A DNA stretch of 64,000 nt from Flavobacteriaceae bacterium (GTDB lineage Bacteria; Bacteroidota; Bacteroidia; Flavobacteriales; Flavobacteriaceae). Made by a program: the position numbers and the translations under genes. The notes below the pieces were generated by a model. That model made no database searches. It saw nothing but the letters and a program-made list of their open reading frames with translations, and was not told where the DNA came from. The stretch lies in the NCBI GenBank assembly GCA_012959395.1, contig DUDG01000012.1, positions 85,741 through 149,740 of the forward strand, given 5' to 3'. Each line of letters starts with the position of its first letter. The first letter of the stretch is position 1. This document shows positions 1 through 9,300 of this stretch, in pieces.

Positions 1-49
1 ATTCATGTGATCCTTTAGGTATAAGTTCTAATAAATAAGATTCATTCAT
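1..49 (-). CDS. Start of an unidentified gene running off the left edge
   Basis: An ATG at 49 overlaps the TGA stop of the upstream short-chain dehydrogenase as ATGA, the usual layout for translational coupling. The frame stays open for 16 codons (MNESYLLELIPKGSHE) to the window edge. It is too short to identify. If real, it is the last visible gene of the pyruvate dehydrogenase transcript. Confidence 0.4.
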   Translation of the reverse strand, partial: MNESYLLELIPKGSHE

Positions 50-726
50 GGATTAGAAGTAGAAACTGGAATAATTTTTCCATTAAAAAACTTATTTCCT
101 TCTAGAGAAAATTTATAAATATAATTTGCCATTTCTAATGAGCTTACTTGCGCTTGGTATCCTGGAAATGCTTCTTCTAACATTTCAGTCTGAACAGCTC
201 CAAGAGCTAAACAATTAAAACTTGGGCCAGAATCTTTAAATTCTTCGCAAAGCATCTCAGTTAAAATATTTAATGCTCCTTTACTACTAGAATAGGCAGA
301 AAGACCAGAAAATTTACTTGATCCTGCAATTCCTCCAATACTACTTATATTAATTACATGACTACTTTTACAAAAATATGGTATAAATTGTCTAACAAGT
401 TCAGCTAAACCAAAGACATTGACTTTGTAAATTGATTCAAAATCATGAAATGAAGTTTGAGAAAATGGTTTATTAATTAGATTTCCCGCATTATTAATTA
501 AAACATCTACCTGCTTAAGTTCTTTTGAAATCAATTTCACAACTTTTGAAATTGATTTTTCTGAAGAAATATCTAAATAATAAGGTACGACATTTGGAAG
601 TTTTAAATTGGAAATTATTGAAATATTTCTAGACAATGCAAATACTTTAAAACCCTTATCGCTGAATAACTTGGTTAATTCAAATCCTATTCCTCTACTT
701 GATCCAGTAATAACTACATTTTTCAT
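46..726 (-). CDS. Short-chain dehydrogenase/reductase (SDR) family oxidoreductase
   Basis: This is a cytosolic NAD(P)-dependent oxidoreductase of the classical SDR type; its substrate is unknown. The N-terminus has the Rossmann glycine motif GSSRGIG (residues 8-14), followed by NNAG near residue 78 and the catalytic YSSSK near residue 145, with a Ser shortly before it in the ISSIGG segment. The length of 226 residues fits the family. It starts 20 bases after the E2 gene and probably shares its transcript, but nothing ties its substrate to pyruvate. There is no signal peptide. The SDR assignment is firm; any finer function would be a guess. Confidence 0.88.
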   Translation of the reverse strand: MKNVVITGSSRGIGFELTKLFSDKGFKVFALSRNISIISNLKLPNVVPYYLDISSEKSISKVVKLISKELKQVDVLINNAGNLINKPFSQTSFHDFESIYKVNVFGLAELVRQFIPYFCKSSHVINISSIGGIAGSSKFSGLSAYSSSKGALNILTEMLCEEFKDSGPSFNCLALGAVQTEMLEEAFPGYQAQVSSLEMANYIYKFSLEGNKFFNGKIIPVSTSNP

Positions 727-746
727 AAAGGATATTTAAGTTATTT

Positions 747-2354
747 TTAAACCAACATAGTTACTGGGTTTTCGATATAACCCTTAAGAGTTTCTAAAAA
801 TAATGAAGCGGTAACCCCATCAACGGCTCTATGATCACAAGCTAGAGTTAACTTCATCATATTACCAATTTGTATTTTATCATCTTTTACAATCGGTTTT
901 TGAATAATACTTCCAACAGATAATATTGCTGAATTTGGCTGATTAATTATTGAAGTAAATTCTTGAATTCCAAACATACCTAAATTAGAGACAGTAAAAG
1001 TACTGCCTTGCATCTGATCAAGAGTTAATTTTTTATCTCTTGCTTTTCCAGCATATTCTTTGACAAGAACTCCGATTTCAGGAAGAGATTTCTCATCTGC
1101 GAAACGAATAACTGGAACTATTAATCCATCAGAAACTCCAACAGCCACTCCAATATGAACATGATGATTCAATCTTATTCTATCTTCAAACCATTGAGAA
1201 TTAACTTTAGGATGTTGTTTTAAGGCAATAGCACAAGCCTTAACCACAATATCATTAAATGATATTTTAGTATCAGGCATAGTATTGTATTGTTTTCTAA
1301 AAGCAATCGCATTATCCATATCAAATTCAACACTTAAATAATAATGAGGAGCTGAAAACTTAGATTCTTTTAATCTTCTTGCAATAGCTTTTCTCATTTG
1401 AGAATTTTCAATCTCTTCAAAATTTTCACTTCCAATGGTAATGTTTTGAATTTCTTTAGATGATGAATCTAATTTAGATGGAACAAAATTTTCAACATCT
1501 TCTTTAACTATTCTACCATTATCTCCAGAGCCTTTTAATGAATTTAAGTCAATATTTTTTTCTTTAGCTATTTTTTTTGCTAAGGGAGAAGCTAAAACTC
1601 TATCAGAATGTGATATAGTTGCTGAATCTTCTGTTTTTGATTCAAGAACTTCCTGCTTATTTTCTAAATTTATTTCTTTTTCAAAATTGTTTTCTACCTT
1701 TTTTATTTCACCTCCTTCATGTTTTTTAATTTCTGATTGAAAATCAGCACCTTCATCTCCTATTATTGCAAGTAAACTGTCAACTACAGCAGTTTCTCCT
1801 TGCTTAATACCAATATAAAGTAAGGTTCCCTCTTGAAATGATTCAAATTCCATAGTAGCTTTATCAGTTTCGATTTCGGCTAAAATGTCTCCCTCTTTTA
1901 TTTTATCTCCAATACTAACTAACCATGAAGAAACAGTTCCTTCTTCCATAGTATCACTTAATCTAGGCATAGTTACTACCTTATAATTAAGATTAACATT
2001 ATCATTAATAATTTCAGGAGTTTCTTCTGAATTTTCCGTTTGTTCTATTTGATCAACTAAGTCCAATTGACTACTATTAGGTTTTTCTGTTAGAACTAAT
2101 GAAGAAATATCTTCATCTTTTTCGCCAATTATAGCTAACAAAGTATCTACAGCTGCTGTTTCTCCTTCTTTTATTCCAATATACAAAAGTGTTCCCTCGT
2201 AAAAAGATTCAAACTCCATTGTTGCTTTATCTGTTTCAATTTCAGCTAAAATATCACCTTCTTTTACTTGATCACCAATATTAATAAGCCACTTAGCAAC
2301 CACTCCTTCTTCCATGGTGTCACTTAATCTAGGCATGTTTATTATTTGGGCCAT
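747..2354 (-). CDS. pdhC: Pyruvate dehydrogenase complex E2, dihydrolipoamide acetyltransferase with two lipoyl domains
   Basis: This is the E2 core of the pyruvate dehydrogenase complex, moving acetyl groups from E1 to CoA. Two lipoyl domains (about residues 1-80 and 123-205) each carry the lipoylation motif ETDKATMEF, with lipoyl lysines at K43 and K165. A charged linker leads to a peripheral-subunit-binding domain (about 250-292, with LASPLAKKIAKE and GSGDNGRIVKEDV). The C-terminal acyltransferase domain ends with the catalytic DHRAVDG signature. The ATG overlaps the E1-alpha stop by one base (TAATG), so the two are translationally coupled. The pyruvate rather than 2-oxoglutarate assignment rests on the two lipoyl domains and the adjacent pdhA. 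E1-beta and E3 genes are not in this window. Confidence 0.95.
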   Translation of the reverse strand: MAQIINMPRLSDTMEEGVVAKWLINIGDQVKEGDILAEIETDKATMEFESFYEGTLLYIGIKEGETAAVDTLLAIIGEKDEDISSLVLTEKPNSSQLDLVDQIEQTENSEETPEIINDNVNLNYKVVTMPRLSDTMEEGTVSSWLVSIGDKIKEGDILAEIETDKATMEFESFQEGTLLYIGIKQGETAVVDSLLAIIGDEGADFQSEIKKHEGGEIKKVENNFEKEINLENKQEVLESKTEDSATISHSDRVLASPLAKKIAKEKNIDLNSLKGSGDNGRIVKEDVENFVPSKLDSSSKEIQNITIGSENFEEIENSQMRKAIARRLKESKFSAPHYYLSVEFDMDNAIAFRKQYNTMPDTKISFNDIVVKACAIALKQHPKVNSQWFEDRIRLNHHVHIGVAVGVSDGLIVPVIRFADEKSLPEIGVLVKEYAGKARDKKLTLDQMQGSTFTVSNLGMFGIQEFTSIINQPNSAILSVGSIIQKPIVKDDKIQIGNMMKLTLACDHRAVDGVTASLFLETLKGYIENPVTMLV

Positions 2355-3355
2355 TATTTTAATTTATGAGAAATAAAGTTATAATCTTCTTGTTCGTAGA
2401 CTGCATCATACATCACACTTTTATTTGGGTATGGAGAATCTTCAGCAAATTTTTCACATTCTAAAACTTTAGATTTTATAGATTGATCAATTACTGAAAT
2501 TTCTTCTTCAGAAGCAAATTCATTTTCTAAGATCATTTTTTTAACTTGAGTTATCGGGTCTATTTTGCGATATTCTTTAACTTCATCTTTAGTTCTATAT
2601 TGTTGAGCATCTGACATAGAGTGCCCTCTATATCTATATGTCTTCATTTCTAAAAAACTTGGGCCTTCCCCACTTCTAGCTCTAGAAACGGCTTCATCTA
2701 AGGCCTCGGCTACCTTGATAGGGTTCATTCCATCTACAGGACCACAAGGCATCTCGTGTCCCAATCCCAATTTCCATATATCTGTATGACTAGATGTTCT
2801 TTCTACAGATGTTCCCATTGCATAACCATTATTTTCAACAATAAATACTACTGGTAATTTCCATAGCATCGCTAGATTTAAAGTTTCATGAAGAGATCCT
2901 TGACGAACAGCACCATCACCCATACAACAAAGAGTAACAGCCCCCCTATTAAAATATTTATCTCCAAACGCCATTCCAGCTCCTAAAGGAATTTGCCCTC
3001 CAACTATTCCGTGGCCTCCATGAAATCTATGTTCTTTTGAAAAAATATGCATAGACCCTCCTAAACCCATTGATGTTCCTGTAGATTTACCGTATAATTC
3101 CGCCATAACTCTTTTAGGATCAACTCCCATTCCAATAGGCATTACATGATTTCGATAAGCTGTTATCATTCTATCTTTGTCAAGATCCATTACATGAAGT
3201 GCCCCTGCTAATATTGCCTCTTGACCATTATATAAATGAAGAAATCCTCTTACTTTTTGTTGAAGATATACCGAAGCTAATTTATCTTCGAATTTTCTCC
3301 AAAATAGCATATTCTCATACCATTTTAAATAAGTTTCTTTGGTAATCTCTTTCAT
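2354..3355 (-). CDS. pdhA: Pyruvate dehydrogenase E1 component, alpha subunit
   Basis: This thiamine-diphosphate-dependent subunit decarboxylates pyruvate and reductively acetylates E2. The thiamine-diphosphate motif runs from GDG (146-148) to ENN (174-176). Upstream is HGGHGIVGGQIPLGAG, typical of the alpha subunit of two-chain E1 enzymes, and downstream is the conserved YRYRGHSMSD segment. The length of 333 residues is normal. It is first in a minus-strand transcript with pdhC and an SDR gene, behind a good promoter about 60-90 bases upstream. The beta subunit must be encoded elsewhere. Confidence 0.95.
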   Translation of the reverse strand: MKEITKETYLKWYENMLFWRKFEDKLASVYLQQKVRGFLHLYNGQEAILAGALHVMDLDKDRMITAYRNHVMPIGMGVDPKRVMAELYGKSTGTSMGLGGSMHIFSKEHRFHGGHGIVGGQIPLGAGMAFGDKYFNRGAVTLCCMGDGAVRQGSLHETLNLAMLWKLPVVFIVENNGYAMGTSVERTSSHTDIWKLGLGHEMPCGPVDGMNPIKVAEALDEAVSRARSGEGPSFLEMKTYRYRGHSMSDAQQYRTKDEVKEYRKIDPITQVKKMILENEFASEEEISVIDQSIKSKVLECEKFAEDSPYPNKSVMYDAVYEQEDYNFISHKLK

Positions 3356-3412
3356 TAGTATAAAAAATAAGTTTTAAAATAACTTGACATATATTTCATA
3401 TATATATGATTG

Positions 3413-3443
3413 CAAAGTTAACACATCTAAACAATTCTTTAAA
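3413..3443 (-). promoter_or_regulatory. Bacteroidota-type promoter of the pdhA-pdhC-SDR operon
   Basis: On the minus strand the sequence reads TTT, 20 bases, then TAACTTTG (at 3413-3420), an exact match to the Bacteroidota -7 consensus TAnnTTTG with the expected spacing. Transcription would start near 3406, giving a leader of about 50 bases. It is predicted from sequence only. Confidence 0.6.
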
Positions 3444-3464
3444 GATATAATGAAAATAATATGA

Positions 3465-4592
3465 TTAATAAAAATTATATGTAAAAGAAAACCTAAGTGT
3501 ATTTTCTAAAGGACTAATAACACTGGAAGTTGATAATAGGTACGAAAGATCTAGGTTAATTTCATTAAATTTGAATCCCGTTCCAAATGTCAAAAATTTT
3601 CTTGCCCCTTTATTTTCATGCTCATTAAAATAACCAGCTCTTATTGCAAAAGAATCATTATATAAGTACTCTATTCCAAAAGCTAAAGTTATTTCTTTTA
3701 ATTCTTCACTAAATCCATCTGGAGCATCTCCAAAAGATTTAAATACACCAGATAAAAAACCAACATCTGCTTGATTATAACCAATTATTTGATCATTTGA
3801 ATTATATATGGGAATACTTGGAGAAGGAACTAACAATTTATTCAATTCTAAGTTAAGTGAAAACTTATTTGAAGAATCCAAAATAAAATCAAAAGCAATT
3901 CCAAATTTTAAATTAGTAGGAATAAAATTTTTCTTACCAAGTTCTTCATATTTCATTCTTGGACCTAAATTTGATAAATTAAACCCGGCTCTCAAAATCC
4001 CATTAAAATTTTTAAATGCTTGTTCATCAGATTGATAAAAACCTGATATATCTACAGCAAAAGAACTGGCAGAATCAGAATCAGAATCTACAGATTGAAG
4101 TTTTACATCTGACATTAAAAACCTGCCTGTAACAGCCATGGCGAAATAATCACTAAGCTTTAATGAATAAGAAGCATCTAAAGTAAATTCATTTGGGTTC
4201 TCAAGAATAGGGATATCTTGAGGGTTTTGTATTATATCTATATCTCCTAAACTAAAATATTTAAAACTAGTAGACCAAGAACTTCTTTCATTAATTACTT
4301 TATAATAATTGATATTAGCCAAAAATACATCACTAACTAACTTGCTTAAATATGGTGTATAACTAATACCTACACCTGAAAGATTATCTGAAAAAACATA
4401 TTTTGAAGGATTCCAATGTTGAGAAAATGCATCTGGTGTGGTTGCTACCCCTTGTTCACCCAGTCCAGAAGCTCTTGCATCGGCTGAAATCATTAGAAAA
4501 GGAACAGCTGTAGTTATAACCCTTCTGTCTTGAGAGAAGTTTAATTTTACTATTAACAAAAAAACGAAAATTAAAAAAAATTTTTTGCTCAT
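3465..4592 (-). CDS. porV: Type IX secretion system outer membrane protein PorV (LptO)
   Basis: PorV is a 14-strand outer membrane barrel of the FadL type that shuttles T9SS cargo from the SprA translocon to the attachment complex. The protein has a signal peptide (about 1-20, ending NFSQ). It then has the family hallmark of an early segment on alanine/glycine-rich polar repeats, ITTAVPFLMISADARASGLGEQGVATTPDAFSQHWNPSKY-type, visible at residues 26-66, followed by alternating amphipathic strands and an aromatic C-terminus (FSFTYNFY). The length of 375 residues is typical. It is divergent from gldJ, another gliding/T9SS gene, with 116 bases between them. Confidence 0.9.
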   Translation of the reverse strand: MSKKFFLIFVFLLIVKLNFSQDRRVITTAVPFLMISADARASGLGEQGVATTPDAFSQHWNPSKYVFSDNLSGVGISYTPYLSKLVSDVFLANINYYKVINERSSWSTSFKYFSLGDIDIIQNPQDIPILENPNEFTLDASYSLKLSDYFAMAVTGRFLMSDVKLQSVDSDSDSASSFAVDISGFYQSDEQAFKNFNGILRAGFNLSNLGPRMKYEELGKKNFIPTNLKFGIAFDFILDSSNKFSLNLELNKLLVPSPSIPIYNSNDQIIGYNQADVGFLSGVFKSFGDAPDGFSEELKEITLAFGIEYLYNDSFAIRAGYFNEHENKGARKFLTFGTGFKFNEINLDLSYLLSTSSVISPLENTLRFSFTYNFY

Positions 4593-4668
4593 AATTTTAA
4601 AACGTTAAATATATAGAATTATTATTTTGCGATGATTTATTTAAATTAATTATTTTTAAACTATTTAC

Positions 4669-4676
4669 TATCTTGC
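4669..4676 (+). promoter_or_regulatory. Candidate -7 box for gldJ
   Basis: TATCTTGC lies 33 bases before the gldJ ATG, with TTA 20 bases upstream. It is one base off a strong TAnnTTTG match. The same octamer occurs upstream of the TonB-like gene (minus strand, 17026-17033) and of the dioxygenase (61511-61518). It is a weak prediction. Confidence 0.35.
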
Positions 4677-4708
4677 AAGTCAAAATAAGAAAGTAAAAAA
4701 AAATTTAC

Positions 4709-6286
4709 ATGAATAATCAAGCCTTATTTAAGACGTTTTCTTTACTTATAACTATTCTTCTATTCATTGGATGTAATAGAAACAATAGCTCTATTAAAAG
4801 TGGTAAAAACATTTCACAAGCTACTGGCTGGAAAATTAATTCTAAAGATGGTGGATTTAAATACAACAATAAGTTTAAAGGACAACCAACTGGTCCAGGT
4901 TTGATATTTGTTGAAGGAGGAACTTTTACTAAAGGAAATGTTAAAGATAATGTTATGCATGATTGGAATAATACTCCTAATCAACAATATGTAAGATCCT
5001 TTTTTATTGACGAAACAGAAGTTACTAATGTGATGTATGTTGAATACTTATACTGGATGAGAACCGTTTTTGCTGAAAGCTTTCCGGAAATTTACAAAGT
5101 TTCTCTACCTGATACTCTTGTATGGAGAAACCCATTAGGTTTCAATGAAGACATGGTTAACAACTACCTAAGACACCCTGCCTTCCAAAACCATCCTGTT
5201 GTTGGAGTTACATGGAAACAAGCAACTAATTTTGCTAAATGGAGAACTAATAGGGTAAATGAGCAGATTCTAATCTCTAAAGGGTATATTAGACCAGGGT
5301 CTGTAATTCCAGACAGTTTAAGTAATGGCTATTCATTTGATACCAAAGCTTACTTTCTAGACCCTACTCAGTCTTATGGAGGAAGAATGAATGAAATTGC
5401 TGGTGATAAACAAAAAGAAATTAATGAGGATGGTGAAGAAAAAATTAATTATGCAACAAGAGAGAGTGGTGTTCTATTGCCAGAATATAGGTTGCCAACT
5501 GAAACAGAATGGGAATATGCAGCACTTGCTTTAAGCGAAATAAGAGATGGCAATGTATATAGAGGAAAGAAAAAGTTTCCATGGGATGGCGAATACACTA
5601 GATCAGGGAAAAAGAAAAGTTTAGGAGATCAACTAGCTAATTTTAAACTTGCTGATGGAGATTATGGGGGAATTGCAGGTTGGTCTGAAACTGGCTCTGG
5701 AATAACAAGTGCTGTTAGGTCTTATCCTCCTAATGATTTTGGTTTGTATGGAATGGCCGGTAATGTTGCTGAGTGGGTTGCTGATGTTTATAGACCAATA
5801 ATTGATGCAGATGCTAATGATTTTAATTACTACAGAGGGAACGTGTATTTTGCACCATCTATTGACGAAAATGGAAAAGTATTAACTGTAGATCCAGAAA
5901 GTGCCACATTTGACAACCTGCCTGGTTCTTTAAAACAAGAAGTTGAAAATGAAGATTCAATTGATAGAGTTAATTACTCCACTGGTGATAATAGAGATTA
6001 TAATGATGGGGATAGAAATTCAGTTAGAAATTTCAGTTTAGATGGAGAAGTTTCTTCAATGTACAATTCTCCAACTAAAGAAGACATATCTGAAGAAAGA
6101 ACTACTTTAATCGATAATGAAGCTCGAGTTTATAAAGGTGGATCTTGGATAGATAGAGCTTATTATTTAGATCCTGCTCAAAGAAGGTTTTTACCTGAAA
6201 ATATGACAACTAACTTTATTGGATTCAGATGTGCAATGTCATATTTAGGCGAGTCTCGAATCAAAGCTAAGCCTAAGAAAAGATAA
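4709..6286 (+). CDS. gldJ: Gliding motility lipoprotein GldJ
   Basis: GldJ is an outer-membrane-associated lipoprotein required for gliding and for stability of the T9SS/gliding machinery. The signal peptide ends in a lipobox (LLFIGC, Cys at residue 22). The rest is a formylglycine-generating-enzyme/SUMF1-like fold: GGTFTKGN near 70, DETEVTN near 100, HPVVGVTWKQATNFAKWR, YRLPTETEWEYAA, GLYGMAGNVAEWVADVY, and the closing KGGSW and FIGFRCAMS segments. The length of 525 residues is close to that of known GldJ proteins. GldK is related but usually sits with gldLMN, which is absent here, so GldJ is preferred. Confidence 0.9.
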   Translation: MNNQALFKTFSLLITILLFIGCNRNNSSIKSGKNISQATGWKINSKDGGFKYNNKFKGQPTGPGLIFVEGGTFTKGNVKDNVMHDWNNTPNQQYVRSFFIDETEVTNVMYVEYLYWMRTVFAESFPEIYKVSLPDTLVWRNPLGFNEDMVNNYLRHPAFQNHPVVGVTWKQATNFAKWRTNRVNEQILISKGYIRPGSVIPDSLSNGYSFDTKAYFLDPTQSYGGRMNEIAGDKQKEINEDGEEKINYATRESGVLLPEYRLPTETEWEYAALALSEIRDGNVYRGKKKFPWDGEYTRSGKKKSLGDQLANFKLADGDYGGIAGWSETGSGITSAVRSYPPNDFGLYGMAGNVAEWVADVYRPIIDADANDFNYYRGNVYFAPSIDENGKVLTVDPESATFDNLPGSLKQEVENEDSIDRVNYSTGDNRDYNDGDRNSVRNFSLDGEVSSMYNSPTKEDISEERTTLIDNEARVYKGGSWIDRAYYLDPAQRRFLPENMTTNFIGFRCAMSYLGESRIKAKPKKR

Positions 6287-6342
6287 ATCAACTTTCTTTT
6301 TTAGATTTTATTAGTTTATCCTTATTTCATTAAATTTAGAAA

Positions 6343-7617
6343 ATGAATATTAATGAATTGTATATTTATTTTCTAGAATGTGAAGATATTTCTACCGACT
6401 CTAGATCAGTGAAAAAAAATAGTTTATTTTTCGCTTTAAAAGGAGATAATTTTGATGGAAATAAATATGCCTTAGAAGCATTAAATAAAGGAGCAAAATA
6501 CGCTATTATTGATGATTCTAATCTTAAAAACCCTAATTTCATTAAAGTTCAAGATGTCCTGAAATCATTACAAGACTTATCTGCTCATCATAGAATACAA
6601 TTGATAAATACAACTATTATAGCTATTACTGGAAGTAATGGAAAAACAACTAGTAAAGAGTTAATGAATTCCGTATTTAGCTTTCAAAACAACACAACTT
6701 CAACTATCGGAAATCTAAATAATCACATTGGTGTTCCATTAACTTTATTAAAAATTAAAAAAACAACTGAGTTTGCTATAATTGAAATGGGTGCTAATCA
6801 TTTAAAAGAAATTGCCTTTTTAACAAATCTAATTAAGCCAGACTTAGGTTACATTACAAATTTTGGCAAAGCTCATTTAGAAGGCTTTGGTGATTTAAAT
6901 GGAGTTATTAAAGGAAAAACAGAGCTATATGACTGGTTAGTTAAAAACAATAAACCTATACTAATTAACGCTGACGATGAAATTCAATATAAATTCAAAA
7001 ATAAAAAATCTATAACATTTAGTAATAGAAAAAAATCTGACTATGTTTTTAATAAATCAACTATAGATAGCTATTCATTATTAAGTTACAATAATACAGA
7101 TATTAAAAGTCTATTAATTGGTGATTATAATTTTTCAAATATTGGAGCAGCAATAGCACTTGGACTATATTTTAAAATTCCTATTCAAAATATTAAAAAA
7201 GCGATAGAATCCTACATTCCTAAAAATAACAGGTCCCAAATAATCAAAAAAAATAATCAAAAAATAATTTTGGATGCATACAACGCTAACCCTAGTAGCA
7301 TGTTGGCCGCTATAGACTCATTTTCAAAACTTAATGGCTCAAAAGCTGTAATATTAGGAGATATGTTTGAATTAGGAATCGAATCAACCAATTTACATTC
7401 AGAAATAATCAATTATTCTTTTAAAAATAAAATCAATAAAATTTATTTAATAGGTAATGCATTTCATAAAGCACAAAAAAAAGACTCAAAATCATTGTTT
7501 TTTAAAACAAAACTTGATTTTAATAAATATTTAAAATCAAACACTATTAAAGAAAACAATATTCTGATTAAAGGTTCTAGAGTTATGAAAATGGAAGAAA
7601 TAGTTAAAATGATTTAG
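6343..7617 (+). CDS. murF: UDP-N-acetylmuramoyl-tripeptide--D-alanyl-D-alanine ligase
   Basis: MurF adds D-Ala-D-Ala to the UDP-MurNAc-tripeptide, the last cytoplasmic step in building the peptidoglycan monomer. The Mur ligase pattern is complete: an N-terminal substrate domain with STDSRSV (18-24) and FFALKG, the ATP P-loop TGSNGKTT (96-103), the central FAIIEMGAN and ITNFGKAHLEGFGD segments, and the C-terminal DAYNANPSSM motif diagnostic of MurF. It has 424 residues, slightly shorter than proteobacterial MurF. It lies 56 bases behind gldJ, an arrangement common in flavobacteria. Confidence 0.95.
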   Translation: MNINELYIYFLECEDISTDSRSVKKNSLFFALKGDNFDGNKYALEALNKGAKYAIIDDSNLKNPNFIKVQDVLKSLQDLSAHHRIQLINTTIIAITGSNGKTTSKELMNSVFSFQNNTTSTIGNLNNHIGVPLTLLKIKKTTEFAIIEMGANHLKEIAFLTNLIKPDLGYITNFGKAHLEGFGDLNGVIKGKTELYDWLVKNNKPILINADDEIQYKFKNKKSITFSNRKKSDYVFNKSTIDSYSLLSYNNTDIKSLLIGDYNFSNIGAAIALGLYFKIPIQNIKKAIESYIPKNNRSQIIKKNNQKIILDAYNANPSSMLAAIDSFSKLNGSKAVILGDMFELGIESTNLHSEIINYSFKNKINKIYLIGNAFHKAQKKDSKSLFFKTKLDFNKYLKSNTIKENNILIKGSRVMKMEEIVKMI

Positions 7618-7677
7618 CTAAAGATCTCATTTATAGATGTTTTAAATAACTTAGTTAATGATATTAAAATTTAAATT

Positions 7678-9300
7678 ATGAAAAATATTTTTTTAATTTT
7701 TACTTTTTTTTTAGCATTTATAAGTTGTAATAAAATAACAACTAATGATTGGAATACTTATGACGAAACAATTGAAATTTCTGAAAATAAAAAGCATCCA
7801 ATTAAAAGAATGCAGTTTAAGCTCATTCAATCAAAATTCAATGACAAGAACACATGGTTTAAACCATTTAAAAAGGAATTTGAAAAATTTTCAGAAGAAG
7901 ATTACAATAATTTAAAAGAATTAATAATTGAGAAAGACATTCCAACTATTCAAAAATTTATTATTTCAGGTGAATTAACCTATGAAAGTTTAACTCTATT
8001 TTATTTATATAGAATTAAAAAATTTGAATTTAATAAAGATAGATACCTTAACTCCATAATCTCATTAAACCCTGATATAATAAATCAAGCAAGAGAAAAA
8101 GATAATAAAAAGCCAAATTCAATATATTCCTTATATGGAATTCCTATTCTATTAAAAGATAATATTAACTATAAAGGAATGTCTACTACTGCGGGATCTG
8201 TAGCTCTAATTGATAATAATGCAGAGGATGCATATGTTGTAAAAAAATTAAAAGAAAGTGGCGCTATTATTTTAGGAAAAACAAACTTAAGTGAATGGGC
8301 TTATTATTTCTGTAACGGCTGTCCTTTAGGATATAGTGCTATTGGAGGACAAACTTTAAATCCGTACGGAAGAAAAAAATTTGAATCTGGAGGATCTAGT
8401 TCTGGAAGTGGTGTAGCTATTTCTTCTAATTTTTCGTCAGTTGCACTGGGTTCAGAAACTTCAGGTTCCATACTCTCTCCTTCCTCATTAAATTCAATAG
8501 TTGGTTTAAAACCTACTATTGGTTTAGTGAGTAGAACTGGCATTGTGCCTATTTCAAGTACTTTAGACACATCGGGTCCAATGACAAAAAATGTAATCGA
8601 TAATATCATAGTTTTCAATGCTATCACAGGATATGACAAGGATGATAGCTTTTCAGTAAGTAAAACTAGAATTGATGTAAAGACTATTTTAACTTCAACA
8701 TTAAAAAATAAAAAATTTGGAGTATTTAAAGATCTTTTAAATGAGCCATTATATGCTGAGGCTATTGATAAAATAAAAAAAGAAGGTGGACTAATATTTG
8801 AATTTAATCCTCCTAAAATTAATTATAACGGATTTAGAAAGATTTTAGATGTAGACATGAAAAATGATTTACCTAAATATCTTAGTAAATATTCAAAAAA
8901 TACAATAAAAAACATAAATGAAGTCATCGACTTTAATCTAAATGATTCTTTAGAAAGAGCTCCTTATGGCCAAGGGATTTTTAAAAGTATTATCGTAGAC
9001 AGCACTTCTTATAAAGAAATTACTGAAATTAAAAATAGAATTAAAAATGAAGGTAAAAGATACTTTGATGAAGCCATAAAAAAATACGAACTAGATGCTA
9101 TTCTTTCAATAAACAATTATCATGCATCGTACGCCGCTGGGGCCTATTACCCTTGCCTAACAATTCCCATGGGCTATAGAAAAAGTGGAGTGCCTTCAAA
9201 CTTAACATTTATTGGCCCTTCTTTTAGTGAAGAAAAACTATATCAATTAGGGTATGCTTTTGAAAAAGAAACTAATGAGAGAATTCCTCCTTTTAATTAA
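7678..9300 (+). CDS. Lipoprotein amidase (amidase signature family)
   Basis: This protein hydrolyses an amide bond of unknown substrate. A lipobox (AFISC, Cys17) places it in the cell envelope. After an unusual N-terminal region of about 130 residues comes the amidase signature core: catalytic Lys160 in GIPILLKDN, the cis-Ser loop in SGGSSSGSG (237-245) and the nucleophile region ETSGSI with Ser264. The triad therefore looks intact. The C-terminal YYPCLTIPMGY and GVPSNLTFIGP segments fit the family. Envelope-anchored members occur widely in Bacteroidota. Its stop overlaps the convergent pirin gene by four bases. Confidence 0.88.
   Translation: MKNIFLIFTFFLAFISCNKITTNDWNTYDETIEISENKKHPIKRMQFKLIQSKFNDKNTWFKPFKKEFEKFSEEDYNNLKELIIEKDIPTIQKFIISGELTYESLTLFYLYRIKKFEFNKDRYLNSIISLNPDIINQAREKDNKKPNSIYSLYGIPILLKDNINYKGMSTTAGSVALIDNNAEDAYVVKKLKESGAIILGKTNLSEWAYYFCNGCPLGYSAIGGQTLNPYGRKKFESGGSSSGSGVAISSNFSSVALGSETSGSILSPSSLNSIVGLKPTIGLVSRTGIVPISSTLDTSGPMTKNVIDNIIVFNAITGYDKDDSFSVSKTRIDVKTILTSTLKNKKFGVFKDLLNEPLYAEAIDKIKKEGGLIFEFNPPKINYNGFRKILDVDMKNDLPKYLSKYSKNTIKNINEVIDFNLNDSLERAPYGQGIFKSIIVDSTSYKEITEIKNRIKNEGKRYFDEAIKKYELDAILSINNYHASYAAGAYYPCLTIPMGYRKSGVPSNLTFIGPSFSEEKLYQLGYAFEKETNERIPPFN

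Noticed and set aside
4709..6286. Formylglycine-generating enzyme serving the sulfatase at 18-19.5 kb
   Set aside because: The fold is shared, but the lipobox, length and context match GldJ, and the catalytic cysteine pair of FGE is not seen.
8304..8639. Minus-strand open frame of 111 codons within the amidase gene
   Set aside because: The amidase frame carries all catalytic motifs across this stretch; the antisense frame has biased, low-complexity composition and no promoter.
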